A stretch of 64,000 bases of DNA. Source: Acidimicrobiales bacterium (GTDB lineage: Bacteria > Actinomycetota > Acidimicrobiia > Acidimicrobiales > Acidimicrobilacustridaceae). The translations under genes and the position numbers were made by a program. The stretch lies in contig JALOLR010000015.1 of the NCBI GenBank assembly GCA_025455885.1, positions 50,032 through 114,031 on the forward strand, written 5' to 3'. Below the pieces are notes generated by a model that was not told the DNA's origin, did no database searches, and saw only the letters and a list, made by a program, of their open reading frames with translations. Shown piece by piece: positions 32,748 to 41,097 of the stretch. Within the stretch, counting starts at the first letter, position 1. Every line of letters begins with the position of its first letter.

Positions 32748-33982
32748 CAGATCAGCCCCTTCTCGGCGAGGAACGCCTCGGTGGTCTCGCCGATGTAGTT
32801 GCAGTCGTCGTCGTCCAGCGAGTGGTTGTTGGGCAGGATGAGCCCCCACTCCATGACCCGGTCGGCGTTGGGCAGCCCGCCCAGGGGCACCCGGAACTCC
32901 CTGCCCCGCAGCATCGGCTGGCGGGTCACGTTGCCCGTCCACACCATGCGGGTGTCGATGCCGTTGCGCTCCATCCACTGTTGGTACTCCGACCGGTCGA
33001 TGCCCGAGGCGGCGTCGATGATGATCGGGAACATGTGCCAGCCCGTCTCCACGCCGTCGGTGAGGCGGGGGAGGGTGAACAGCTCCGGCCAGCGGGCGAA
33101 GTGGGAGCTGGTGATGGCGAAGCTGCGTTGCCGGCGAGCCAGGTTGTCGGAGAGCTTGTCGAGCTGCACCAGGCCGAACGCAGCGGAGAGCTCCGACGGC
33201 TCGAAGTTCCAGCCGTTCTCGTCGAAGATGAACAGGTTGTCGTACTCCAGCCCGTCGTCGATGGCGCTGAAGAAGCGGTCGACCTTGCCCTTCTGGGAGC
33301 CGAAGAGCTGCAGTTCCGAGCGCCGGCCCCAGCGGCGGAACAGCAGGGCCTTGTCGGCCATGGCGTCGTCGTCGAAGCACACCATGCCCCCCGTGCCGGC
33401 GGCGGTGATGATGTGGGAGAGGGCGAAGCTGGTGAGCGAGATGTCGGCGCGGGCGCCCGTCGGCGTGCCCCGGAGGGTCTGGCCGAGGGCGTCGCAGGAG
33501 TCCTCGACCACGACGAGGTCGTGGCGGTCGGCGATGGTGCGGATGACGTCCCAGTCGGGGGCGTTGCCGATGAGGTTCGGGGCGAGGATGGCCTTCGTCC
33601 TAGGGGTCACCATCGCCTCGATGGCCTCGACGTCGATCTGGAAGGTGTCGGGGGTGACGTCGACGAAGGCGGGCACGACGCCGCGGCGCACCATCGGGGC
33701 GATGTCGGTGGAGAACGTGACGGCGCTGGTGACGATCTCGTCGCCGGGCTCGAGGTCGAGCACCTCCACGGCGAGGTAGAGGGCCGAGCTGCCCGAGTTG
33801 CACATGACACCGCGTCGCTTGGCGAACAGCTCGGCCACCCGCCGCTCCATGGCCTTGACGTTCTTGCCGATGCGCAGCGCGGTGGGCCCGCCGCGCAGGA
33901 CCTCGACGACGGCCTCGATCTCGCGCTCGTCGTGCACGGACCCGGCGTACTCGATGCGGCGTTCGGACTGGATGCGGCTCAC
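32747..33982 (-). CDS. DegT/DnrJ/EryC1/StrS-family protein with His in place of the PLP lysine (dehydrase-like)
   Basis: A 411-residue fold-type I PLP protein. GGPTALRIGKNVKAMER, NSGSSALYLAVEVL, the cofactor-pairing Asp in VVEDSCDALG and the C-terminal NFEPSELSAAFGLVQLDKL mark the sugar aminotransferase family. At the position of the Schiff-base lysine the segment reads SFALSHIITAAGTGG with His190. A Lys-to-His exchange at this site is the hallmark of the 3-dehydrase branch (ColD, DdhC), which removes a hydroxyl instead of transferring an amine. The GTG start has an AGGAG Shine-Dalgarno. It is followed by an SDR gene. A true aminotransferase function is unlikely without the lysine. Confidence 0.85.
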   Translation of the reverse strand: MSRIQSERRIEYAGSVHDEREIEAVVEVLRGGPTALRIGKNVKAMERRVAELFAKRRGVMCNSGSSALYLAVEVLDLEPGDEIVTSAVTFSTDIAPMVRRGVVPAFVDVTPDTFQIDVEAIEAMVTPRTKAILAPNLIGNAPDWDVIRTIADRHDLVVVEDSCDALGQTLRGTPTGARADISLTSFALSHIITAAGTGGMVCFDDDAMADKALLFRRWGRRSELQLFGSQKGKVDRFFSAIDDGLEYDNLFIFDENGWNFEPSELSAAFGLVQLDKLSDNLARRQRSFAITSSHFARWPELFTLPRLTDGVETGWHMFPIIIDAASGIDRSEYQQWMERNGIDTRMVWTGNVTRQPMLRGREFRVPLGGLPNADRVMEWGLILPNNHSLDDDDCNYIGETTEAFLAEKGLI

Positions 33983-34069
33983 GGTTGCTCCTGGCTGGGG
34001 GTGGTTGCGGATCGGGGTGGTTGCGGGGCGTTGGCGGGGACGGAGTCGGTGGCGTCGTCGGGTCCGCCC

Positions 34070-35218
34070 TCAGGACCGCAGCGGCGCGAAGAAGGCCCGG
34101 ACCTCCTCGACGAACAGGTCGGGGACCTCCATCGCCGCGAAGTGCCCGCCCCGGGGCTGCTCGGTCCAGCGCACCACGTTGTAGGACGACTCGACCCAGC
34201 TCCGGGGCATCCGGGTGATCTCGCCGGCGAAGTCGGTGATGCCCGTGGGCACCCCGACGAAGCCACTCGGCATGGCTTCCCGTCCGGCGAGGCGCATCTC
34301 CCGGTACAGCCTGGTCGACGACGTGGCGGTGGCGGTGGCCCAGTAGGCGGTCACGTTGGTGAGGAGCTGGTCCTTGGTGAAGGACCGTTCGACGTCGCCG
34401 TCGCAGTCGCTCCACGTCCGGAACTTCTCGACGATCCAGGCCGCCAGCCCGGCCGGAGAGTCCTCGAGCCCGTAGCCCAGGCTCTGGGGCTTCGTGCCCT
34501 GGATCTCCTGGTAGCCGGCCTCGTCACGGCGCCACCGGGCCATCGCCGCCAGGGTCTCCTGGTCGGCGTCGGAGAGCGGCGCGGGGTCGTCCTTCGGCGG
34601 GCGGGCCACGACGAAGTTGAGGTGGAGGCCGACCACCTGCTCCGGGGCGAGATCGGCCACGTTGGCGGTCACGATCGATCCCCAGTCGCCCCCCTGCGCG
34701 CCGTAGCGGTCGTGGCCGAGAGCGGCCATGATCTCGACGAAGGCGCCGGCGATGCGACGGGGGTGCCACCCGGCTTCGTGGGTCGGCCCGGAGAACGTGT
34801 AGCCGGGCAACGACGGTGCGACCACGTGGAAGGCGTCGGCCGCGTCGCCGCCGTGGGCGACCGGGTCGGTGAGGGGGCCGAGCACGTCGAGGAACTCCAC
34901 GATCGAACCGGGCCACCCGTGCACGAGGAGCAGCGGGAGGGCGTCCGGTTCGGGGGACCGGGCGTGGACGAAGTGGATGTTCTGGTCGTCGATCGTGGTC
35001 GTGAACTGCTCGAAGGCGTTGATCCGCGCCTCCTGGGCCCGCCAGTCGAAGCCGTCGATCCAGTAGGTCACCAGTTCGCGCAGGTAGTCGAGGTCGGTGC
35101 CCGCATCCCAGCCCGAACCGGTGATGGTGTTCGGGAAGCGGGTGCGCCGGAGCCGGTCGCGGAGGTCGTGGAGGTCGGCGTCGGCGACGTCGACCCGGTA
35201 GGGCGTGAAGGTCGTCAC
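34070..35218 (-). CDS. Epoxide hydrolase, EHN-type alpha/beta hydrolase
   Basis: A 382-residue alpha/beta hydrolase with the N-terminal EHN lid (YRVDVADADLHDLRDRLRRTRFP), as in juvenile-hormone and microsomal epoxide hydrolases. The oxyanion motif is HGWPGS, the nucleophile Asp lies in QGGDWGS, and the catalytic His in PRGGHFAAME. It opens epoxides by a covalent ester intermediate. I chose the GTG at 35218, which lies 7 nt after TAGCAT on the minus strand (35226-35231); earlier starts would pass through the promoter. Confidence 0.9.
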   Translation of the reverse strand: MTTFTPYRVDVADADLHDLRDRLRRTRFPNTITGSGWDAGTDLDYLRELVTYWIDGFDWRAQEARINAFEQFTTTIDDQNIHFVHARSPEPDALPLLLVHGWPGSIVEFLDVLGPLTDPVAHGGDAADAFHVVAPSLPGYTFSGPTHEAGWHPRRIAGAFVEIMAALGHDRYGAQGGDWGSIVTANVADLAPEQVVGLHLNFVVARPPKDDPAPLSDADQETLAAMARWRRDEAGYQEIQGTKPQSLGYGLEDSPAGLAAWIVEKFRTWSDCDGDVERSFTKDQLLTNVTAYWATATATSSTRLYREMRLAGREAMPSGFVGVPTGITDFAGEITRMPRSWVESSYNVVRWTEQPRGGHFAAMEVPDLFVEEVRAFFAPLRS

Positions 35219-35316
35219 GCCGGCGATGCTAGGGGTCGGGCGGCGTCGGCGATCCGGCGTGGCAAGGTGGCCCCCGGGGCGGGCCTGCCGGAGCACGCCG
35301 ATCAGGAGGTGAGCAG

Positions 35317-35938
35317 ATGGGGACGGTCATCGAGGTCTTCGCCGACGTGGGGTGCCCGTTCACCCATGTCGGGCTGCGCCGCTTCGTCGAGCACCGTGCC
35401 GCGACGGGCCACGACGACGTCCGGCTCCTCGTCAGGTCGTGGCCCCTCGAGGTCGTCAACGGAGAACCCCTCGACGCCCACTTCATCGCCGAGGAGGTGG
35501 ACGACATCCGCCGCCAGGTGGCGCCGGCGCTGTTCGTCGGGTTCCGGGAGGAGAGCTTTCCGGCGACGTCGCTGCCGGCGATGGCCCTCGCCGCGGCTGC
35601 CTACCGGTCCGGTCTCGAGGCCGGCGAGCAGGTGAGCCTCCGGCTGCGCGACCTGCTCTTCGAGGAGGGTGTCGACATCGGCCGACCCGGAGGTGCTCGG
35701 CGAGGTCGGCGTGGAGGTGGGCCTGGGGCCCGACGACGTCGATCCGGACTCGGTGCGCGCCGACCACGCGGAGGGTGTGGAGCGCGGGGTGATCGGATCG
35801 CCGCACTTCTTCACCCCGGCCGGCGGGTTCTTCTGCCCTTCGCTCGACGTCAGCCGCGACGACCGCGGCCACCTGCGCATCCTCGCCGACCCCGAGGGCT
35901 TCGAGGCCTTCCTCGACGGCTGCTTCACCACCGACTGA
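35317..35938 (+). CDS. DsbA-family (2-hydroxychromene-2-carboxylate isomerase-like) oxidoreductase, frameshifted
   Basis: The first ~121 residues form a DsbA-like thioredoxin fold starting VIEVFADVGCPFTHVGLRRF, with a single active-site Cys13 (CPFT). After VDIG (about 35682) the frame leads into low-complexity Arg/Gly residues. In the frame one base away the expected ending continues: DPEVLGEVGVEVGLG ... GVIGSPHFFTP ... to a TGA at 35936-35938. One extra base in the GACATCGGCC stretch near 35680 would explain this (VDIADPEVL restored). A strong AGGAGGTGA Shine-Dalgarno precedes the ATG. Either a sequencing error or a young pseudogene. Confidence 0.8.
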
Positions 35939-35947
35939 GCGGCGGCC

Positions 35948-36742
35948 TCAGGACGAGCCGGTGGTGCGCTGCCGGTATCGCGCCATGAACTCCTGCACGT
36001 CGGGCGCGTGGTTGAGCAGGTTCTGGTTGCGGATCTCGAGGGCGAGGGCACTCGCCAGGCTGGGGGCCTCGGTGTTGTGCCAGAGCACCTCCTTGGTGGT
36101 GCGCAGGCCCGTGCTCGTGTACCCGGCCATCCGGCGGGCGTAGTCGAGGGCCAGCTCGTCGAGCTCGTCGTCGGCCACCACCCTCGACACGAGGCCCATC
36201 TGCAGCGCCTCCGCGGCGTCGATGTCACGTCCGGTGAGGATCAGGTCGAACGCCCGGGCGTTGCCGATGAGTCGCGGCAACAGGTACGTGATGCCGATGT
36301 CGGTGCCGGAGAGACCGGTGCGGATGAACGCCGAGCAGAACCGGGCGGAGCTCGACGCGACCCGGATGTCCGCCGCGCAGGCCAGAGCCAGGCCTCCGCC
36401 GAAGGCGGGCCCGTTGACGGCGGCCACGATCACCTGGGGCAGGTCGCGCATGTGCACCGTGAGGTTCGACATGAACGTCTGGGCGTCGACCCCGCTGTGG
36501 ACGTGGCGGTGCTCGCCGGGCGCGGGAGGCGAGCCGAAGTCCTTGAGGTCGAGTCCTGCGCAGAAGCCCCGGCCGGCACCGGTGAGGATCACGACCTTGG
36601 CGTCCACGTCGGCCGCGACCGTGTCGAGGGCGTCGTGCAGGTCGGCGACGAGCGGGAAGTCGATGGCGTTCAACCGTTCCGGGCGGTTGAGGCGGATCAT
36701 GGTGATGTGGGGCTCCACGGGGAGCACCTCGACGTCGGGCAC
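35948..36742 (-). CDS. Enoyl-CoA hydratase/isomerase (crotonase) family protein
   Basis: A 264-residue crotonase-fold enzyme. Oxyanion-hole segments are AGRGFCAGLDLKDF and AAVNGPAFGGGLALACAADIRVA; GLSGTDIGITYLLPRLIG follows. The position that is a catalytic Glu in true hydratases reads GLSGTD with no clear Glu, so it may be an isomerase, dehalogenase or ligase-type member. The GTG start lies after a GCGGAG stretch. It acts on an acyl-CoA in the cytoplasm. Divergent from the next SDR gene. Confidence 0.82.
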   Translation of the reverse strand: MPDVEVLPVEPHITMIRLNRPERLNAIDFPLVADLHDALDTVAADVDAKVVILTGAGRGFCAGLDLKDFGSPPAPGEHRHVHSGVDAQTFMSNLTVHMRDLPQVIVAAVNGPAFGGGLALACAADIRVASSSARFCSAFIRTGLSGTDIGITYLLPRLIGNARAFDLILTGRDIDAAEALQMGLVSRVVADDELDELALDYARRMAGYTSTGLRTTKEVLWHNTEAPSLASALALEIRNQNLLNHAPDVQEFMARYRQRTTGSS

Positions 36743-36874
36743 AGCTCCGCTCCTCGGTGGTCTCGGCGGTGCCGGCTGGCACGCGGCGGTCAAACCCTCG
36801 CACGTCCGAGAGGCCCGCGGGCGTGGCAGGATCGACCCGACGTCGCCTCGCGGGCGGCGGGGAGGGGGACCACG

Positions 36875-37666
36875 ATGATCGGGTCGATCGAGGGCGCGGT
36901 GGCGGTCGTGACGGGGGCGGCCAGCGGTATCGGCTTCGCCCTCGCCGAGCGCTTCGCCGCCGACGGGGCGTCGGTGGTGCTCGCCGATCTCGACGAGGCG
37001 CGGCTCCGGCGGATGACCGGCACGCTCGCGGACGGCGGTGCCGACGTGCACGCCGTGGTCACCGACGTGACCGACCCGGCCTCGGTCGACGCCCTGGCCG
37101 CGGCCACGCTCGAACGGTTCGGACGCGTCGAGATCGTCTGCAACAACGCCGGCGCGCTGGCCATGGGCCCCAGCTGGGAGCTGACCCTCGAGGACTGGCA
37201 CCGCGTGATGGACGTGAACTTCTGGGGCGTGGTGCACGGCATCCGGGCCTTCGTCCCGGTGCTCGTCGAGGCGGGCCGACCGGCCCACATCGTGAACACG
37301 TCGTCGATGGCCGGCGTGGCGGCGCTGCCGTCGCTGGGCCCCTACGTGGCTTCGAAGCAAGCCGTGTTCGGGGTCTCCGAGGCCCTGTCCCACGAGCTCG
37401 CCGCGGTGGGGGCACCGGTGGGGGTGAGCGTGCTGTGCCCGGGGTACGTGCCCAGCCGTCTCGGGCTGCCCGCCGACGCCGAGGCGGCCGAGCCGGCACC
37501 GGGGCAGCCCGGCGCGTCGGACGTGGCGGCACGGGTGGCGGAGGCGATCCTCGACGGACGCTTCTACGTCTTCACCCACGAGGGCTCCACCCGCTACGTC
37601 GAGGAGCGGGCCGCGGCGATCGTCGACGGCCGCACGGCCTACGTCGTCGGCCTGCCCTCGACCTGA
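36875..37666 (+). CDS. Short-chain dehydrogenase/reductase
   Basis: A 263-residue SDR with TGAASGIG, LADLDEAR (acidic, favouring NAD), NNAGA, Ser in NTSSMAG and YVASK. A C-terminal segment after PGYVPSRLG replaces the usual tetramer tail with a longer region (YVFTHEGSTRYVEERAAAIV), typical of SDRs acting on larger hydrophobic substrates. A GGGAGGGGG Shine-Dalgarno precedes the ATG. Followed 50 nt later by another SDR gene with its own TAGGGT element. Confidence 0.87.
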   Translation: MIGSIEGAVAVVTGAASGIGFALAERFAADGASVVLADLDEARLRRMTGTLADGGADVHAVVTDVTDPASVDALAAATLERFGRVEIVCNNAGALAMGPSWELTLEDWHRVMDVNFWGVVHGIRAFVPVLVEAGRPAHIVNTSSMAGVAALPSLGPYVASKQAVFGVSEALSHELAAVGAPVGVSVLCPGYVPSRLGLPADAEAAEPAPGQPGASDVAARVAEAILDGRFYVFTHEGSTRYVEERAAAIVDGRTAYVVGLPST

Positions 37667-37715
37667 GGGCTTCGGTAGGGTCCCGGTCGGCGCCGAGCGC
37701 GCCAGGGGGTGGGCG

Positions 37716-38510
37716 ATGACGGTCGTCGGGGTGGTCACCGGGGCGTCGAGCGGCATGGGCGCGGCGTGCGTCGAGGTGCTGCGCGAGCGGTGCGACGTGG
37801 TGCTGCGGGCCGACCGGGAGGCACCCCGGGCCGACACGGTCGGGTCCGGGGACGTGGTCGCCCGCGTCGACATCGCCGACCGCTCCGACGTGGAGGCCCT
37901 CGCGGAGCGGGCGGCTGGGCTGGGTGAGGTGCACCACCTGGTGCACGCCGCCGGCATCTCCCCGACGATGGCCGACGCCGGGCGGGTGTTCGACGTGGAC
38001 CTCCACGGATCGGCGTTGCTCGTCGAGGCGTTCGGGCCGGTGATGGCCGAGGGCGGGTCGGCGGTGCTGTTCTCGTCGATGGCCGCGCACCTCGTGGCGC
38101 CGGCGGTCGACGACGCGTCCCGGGTCGTTCTGGCCGACCCGCTGGCCGACGATGCTCGTGAGCGCTTCCTGGCCCTGCTCGGCGAGGGCCAGGATCCCGG
38201 CTTCGCCTACGGCCTGGCGAAGTACGGCGTATTGGATCTCGTCCGCCGCCGCGCCGCCGACTGGGCGTCGCGGGGAGCGCGCCTCAACTCGGTGTCGCCG
38301 GGCTCGATCGACACCCCGATGGGCCGCGCCGAGCTCGAGGGGCAGCCGGCCATGCGGGCGATGCTCGAGCAGACACCGTTCCCCCGGTTGGGCAGGCCGG
38401 AGGAGGTCGCAGGGGTGGTGGCCTTCCTGCTCTCGCCGGTGGCGTCGTTCGTGACCGGCACCGACGTCCTCGTCGACGGGGGGCTCGTGGCCACCGTGCG
38501 CTCGGCCTGA
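37716..38510 (+). CDS. Short-chain dehydrogenase/reductase
   Basis: A 264-residue SDR with TGASSGMG, an HAAG strand-4 motif, Ser in FSSMAA and YGLAK. It has an insert of about 20 residues between the Ser and Tyr (VDDASRVVLADPLADDARERF), as in the 3-alpha-hydroxysteroid dehydrogenase / carveol dehydrogenase-like subgroup. The closing GTDVLVDGGL is typical. The Shine-Dalgarno is a GGGGGTGGG run. Role in steroid- or terpenoid-type alcohol oxidation is an inference from the insert. Confidence 0.85.
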   Translation: MTVVGVVTGASSGMGAACVEVLRERCDVVLRADREAPRADTVGSGDVVARVDIADRSDVEALAERAAGLGEVHHLVHAAGISPTMADAGRVFDVDLHGSALLVEAFGPVMAEGGSAVLFSSMAAHLVAPAVDDASRVVLADPLADDARERFLALLGEGQDPGFAYGLAKYGVLDLVRRRAADWASRGARLNSVSPGSIDTPMGRAELEGQPAMRAMLEQTPFPRLGRPEEVAGVVAFLLSPVASFVTGTDVLVDGGLVATVRSA

Positions 38511-38555
38511 GCGCGTCCCGGGTCCGCCCGTGGACGGTCCGGCGGGTGGTCGTGG

Positions 38556-40838
38556 TCACTGGTGGCGCATGACGGCCTCGAGCTCCGTGGCGAGGTCGAG
38601 CGGCGGGGGCGGACCGACGTCGATCCGTACGCCGGCCAGCGACGACGGTGCCGGGAACGGCGGCTCGTAGTCGTCGGTGACCGGGAAGGGTCGGCCGTAG
38701 CCGACGGTGAGGAACGCACCGTCGGGGGCGATGGCGGAGGGGAAGGCGATCGGCAGCACCGCCTCGGCGCTGGTCACCGGTCCGGCACCGTCGCCGGCGG
38801 TGAGGGTGAGGTCGAAACCTCCTACGGCGCGCGGGGTGGCGTCGACGGCCAGCAGTCGCGCTCCGGTGGGGATCGGTGACGAGATGCCGTGCTCGCGGCC
38901 GTCGAAGGCCAGCACCCAGCGGACCTCTCCGCCGGTGAGGTACCAGGCCCACCCCGCCAGCCGATCCCCCTGCTCGCACAGCACGCCGGCGTCGGCGGCG
39001 GAGAGGGCCTCGTCGAAGGTGGCCGTCATCCGGAACCCGCCCATGAGGAGCGGCCCGTTCGACTCGTGGACCTTGTCGCCGGGGACGAACCGGTGGGTGC
39101 CCCGGAAGTTCATCCACGGCAGGTGGAGCTGCCCGATCCGGTTGTCGCGGCTGTCGTCGAGGGGGAGCACCTGGTTGCGTTCGGCGGCGTCGTGCCACGC
39201 CGCGACGAGCTCGGCGAGCTTCTCGGGGTGCTCGGCGGCGAGGTCGTGGCGCTCGTTCGGGTCGACGGCGCTGTGGAACAGCTGCCACTCGTCCCCGGCG
39301 AAGTCGTCGCTGCCGGGGATGGCGTCGCGCTCCGCGGCGGTGAGCTGGTTCACGTGGTTCGTGACGGCCTTCCAACCGTCGACGTACATCGCTCGGCTGC
39401 CCCAGCACTCGTAGTACTGCGAGCGGCGGGGGTCGGGGGCCCGGGCGTCGTCGAGCACGCTGGTCACGGCCACGCCGTCGAGGCTCATCTGGGGCACGCC
39501 ACGGAGCTCGGCGGGGGGCACGACGCCCACCAGGTCGAGCAGGGTCGTCGGCACGTCGACGGCGTGGACGTACTGGTGACGCACCCCGCCCGGGTCGCCG
39601 ATGCGGCCGGGGAAGGACACGATCATCGGGTCGCGCACCCCGCCCTCGAACGTGTAGCGCTTCCACCGCCGGAACGGCGTGTTGCCGGCCAGCGCCCATC
39701 CCCACGGGTAGTGCCCGCTCGAACGGAACCCACCGAGGTCGTCGAGGTGCTCGAGCTCCCGGTCGAGATCGTCGGGGAGGTCCGAGATGTAGTGGCGCAG
39801 CTGGTTCCACGAGCCGTTCGGCCCGCCCTCGGCCGAGCAGCCGTTGTCGGACACGAGCACGACGACGGTGTTCTCGGCCAGGCCGGAGCGATCGAGGTGG
39901 TCGAGCACGCGGCCGATGTGGTGGTCGGTGTGGCTGAGGAAGCCGGCGAAGACCTCCATCATCCGGGCGTAGAGGCGTCGCCGCGCGGGGTCGATGTCGG
40001 CCCACGCCTCGATCCACTCGGGGCGGTCGGGGAGCTCGGTGTCCTCGGCGACGACGCCGAGCGCCTTCTGGCGGGCCAGGGTCTCGGAGCGCCAGACGTC
40101 CCAGCCGTCGTCGAAACGGCCGCGGTAGCGCTCGATCCACTCGGGGGGTGCCTGGTGGGGGGCGTGCGGCGAGCCGGTGGCGTACCAGAGGAGGAACGGG
40201 CGATCCGGGTCGTGCAGTCGGAGGTCGCGCAACCGCGCGATGGCCTCGTCGGCGAGATCGGCGTCGAGGTGGTAGCCCTCGTCGGGCGTGGCCGGTGGTT
40301 CGACGTGGTGGTGGTCACGGATCAGGTTGGGTGTCCACTGGTTGGTCTCGCCGTTGAGGAACCCGTAGTAGCGGTCGAACCCGAGGCCCGACGGCCACAT
40401 GTCGTAGGGCCCGGTCGCCCGCCGGTCCCGTGGGACGAGGTGCCACTTGCCGATGGCGGTCGTGGCGTAGCCCTCGGCGCGCAGGACCTCGGCGATCGTG
40501 CCGGCGCCGTCGGGGAACACGCCCGTGTAGCCGGGGTAGTTGACCGGGAGGTCGGGGAGCATCCCCATCCCGACGCGGTGGTGGTTGCGCCCGGTGAGCA
40601 GGCACGCCCGGGTGGGGGAGCACACGGCGGTGGTGTGGAAGTTCGTGAAGCGCAGCCCCCGCGACGCGAGCCGGTCGATGTTGGGGGTGTCGATGTTCGA
40701 GCCGTAGCAGCCGAGCTGCGCGAACCCGAGGTCGTCGAGGACGATGACGACGACGTTCGGCGCGCCTCGCCGGTACGGGGCCGGCGCGGCCGGCGCCGAG
40801 CTGTCCTTCAGCGCCAGCTCGATGCGTCGCTCGGTCAT
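38556..40838 (-). CDS. Arylsulfatase (formylglycine-dependent sulfatase)
   Basis: A 760-residue sulfatase. The metal-binding start is VVIVLDDLGFAQLGCYG. The modification motif CSPTRACLLTGR has Cys73, which a formylglycine-generating enzyme would convert into the catalytic aldehyde. Later metal ligands lie in VVLVSDNGCSAEGG. The long C-terminus (GGFRMTATFDEALS ...) is typical of the AtsA-like group of ~750 residues. No signal peptide is seen, so it is probably cytoplasmic and cleaves imported sulfate esters. A GGGGGGACG Shine-Dalgarno precedes the ATG. Divergent from the monooxygenase gene across a 259-bp control region. Confidence 0.93.
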   Translation of the reverse strand: MTERRIELALKDSSAPAAPAPYRRGAPNVVVIVLDDLGFAQLGCYGSNIDTPNIDRLASRGLRFTNFHTTAVCSPTRACLLTGRNHHRVGMGMLPDLPVNYPGYTGVFPDGAGTIAEVLRAEGYATTAIGKWHLVPRDRRATGPYDMWPSGLGFDRYYGFLNGETNQWTPNLIRDHHHVEPPATPDEGYHLDADLADEAIARLRDLRLHDPDRPFLLWYATGSPHAPHQAPPEWIERYRGRFDDGWDVWRSETLARQKALGVVAEDTELPDRPEWIEAWADIDPARRRLYARMMEVFAGFLSHTDHHIGRVLDHLDRSGLAENTVVVLVSDNGCSAEGGPNGSWNQLRHYISDLPDDLDRELEHLDDLGGFRSSGHYPWGWALAGNTPFRRWKRYTFEGGVRDPMIVSFPGRIGDPGGVRHQYVHAVDVPTTLLDLVGVVPPAELRGVPQMSLDGVAVTSVLDDARAPDPRRSQYYECWGSRAMYVDGWKAVTNHVNQLTAAERDAIPGSDDFAGDEWQLFHSAVDPNERHDLAAEHPEKLAELVAAWHDAAERNQVLPLDDSRDNRIGQLHLPWMNFRGTHRFVPGDKVHESNGPLLMGGFRMTATFDEALSAADAGVLCEQGDRLAGWAWYLTGGEVRWVLAFDGREHGISSPIPTGARLLAVDATPRAVGGFDLTLTAGDGAGPVTSAEAVLPIAFPSAIAPDGAFLTVGYGRPFPVTDDYEPPFPAPSSLAGVRIDVGPPPPLDLATELEAVMRHQ

Positions 40839-41037
40839 CGTCCCCCCGTCCGTCGCGCCCTGTGGCGTGTCGTGCGCCGCCTTCGTCCCCGCAACGTACG
40901 CCAGCCGGATCGCCGCGGACGGCTCCCGACGGGTGGTCCGCGCACCGTGTGCGATGGGAGGTGTCGGACTGCGGTCCGTCGACCCCGAGGTCGAGCGGCC
41001 CGAGGTCGGACCCCGGCGGGGGCCCTGCGAGCCGGGC

Positions 41038-41059
41038 TACCTTTCTGACAGTGGTGTCA
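41038..41059 (+). promoter_or_regulatory. -10 element and TGACA-N4-TGTCA operator upstream of the BVMO gene
   Basis: TACCTT (41038-41043) is a -10-like hexamer. It is followed at once by the 14-bp inverted repeat TGACA-GTGG-TGTCA (41046-41059), which would cover the transcription start. A GGGGGAAGG Shine-Dalgarno lies further down before the ATG at 41098. The symmetry suggests repression by a dimeric regulator. No regulator gene is adjacent. The rest of 40839-41037 shows no gene. Confidence 0.55.
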
Positions 41060-41097
41060 CACCCGCCGGCCGACGGCGGGAGCTCGGGGGAAGGTGG

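Noticed and set aside
32747..33982. Sugar aminotransferase
   Set aside because: The Schiff-base lysine is replaced by His190, which removes the residue needed for transamination.
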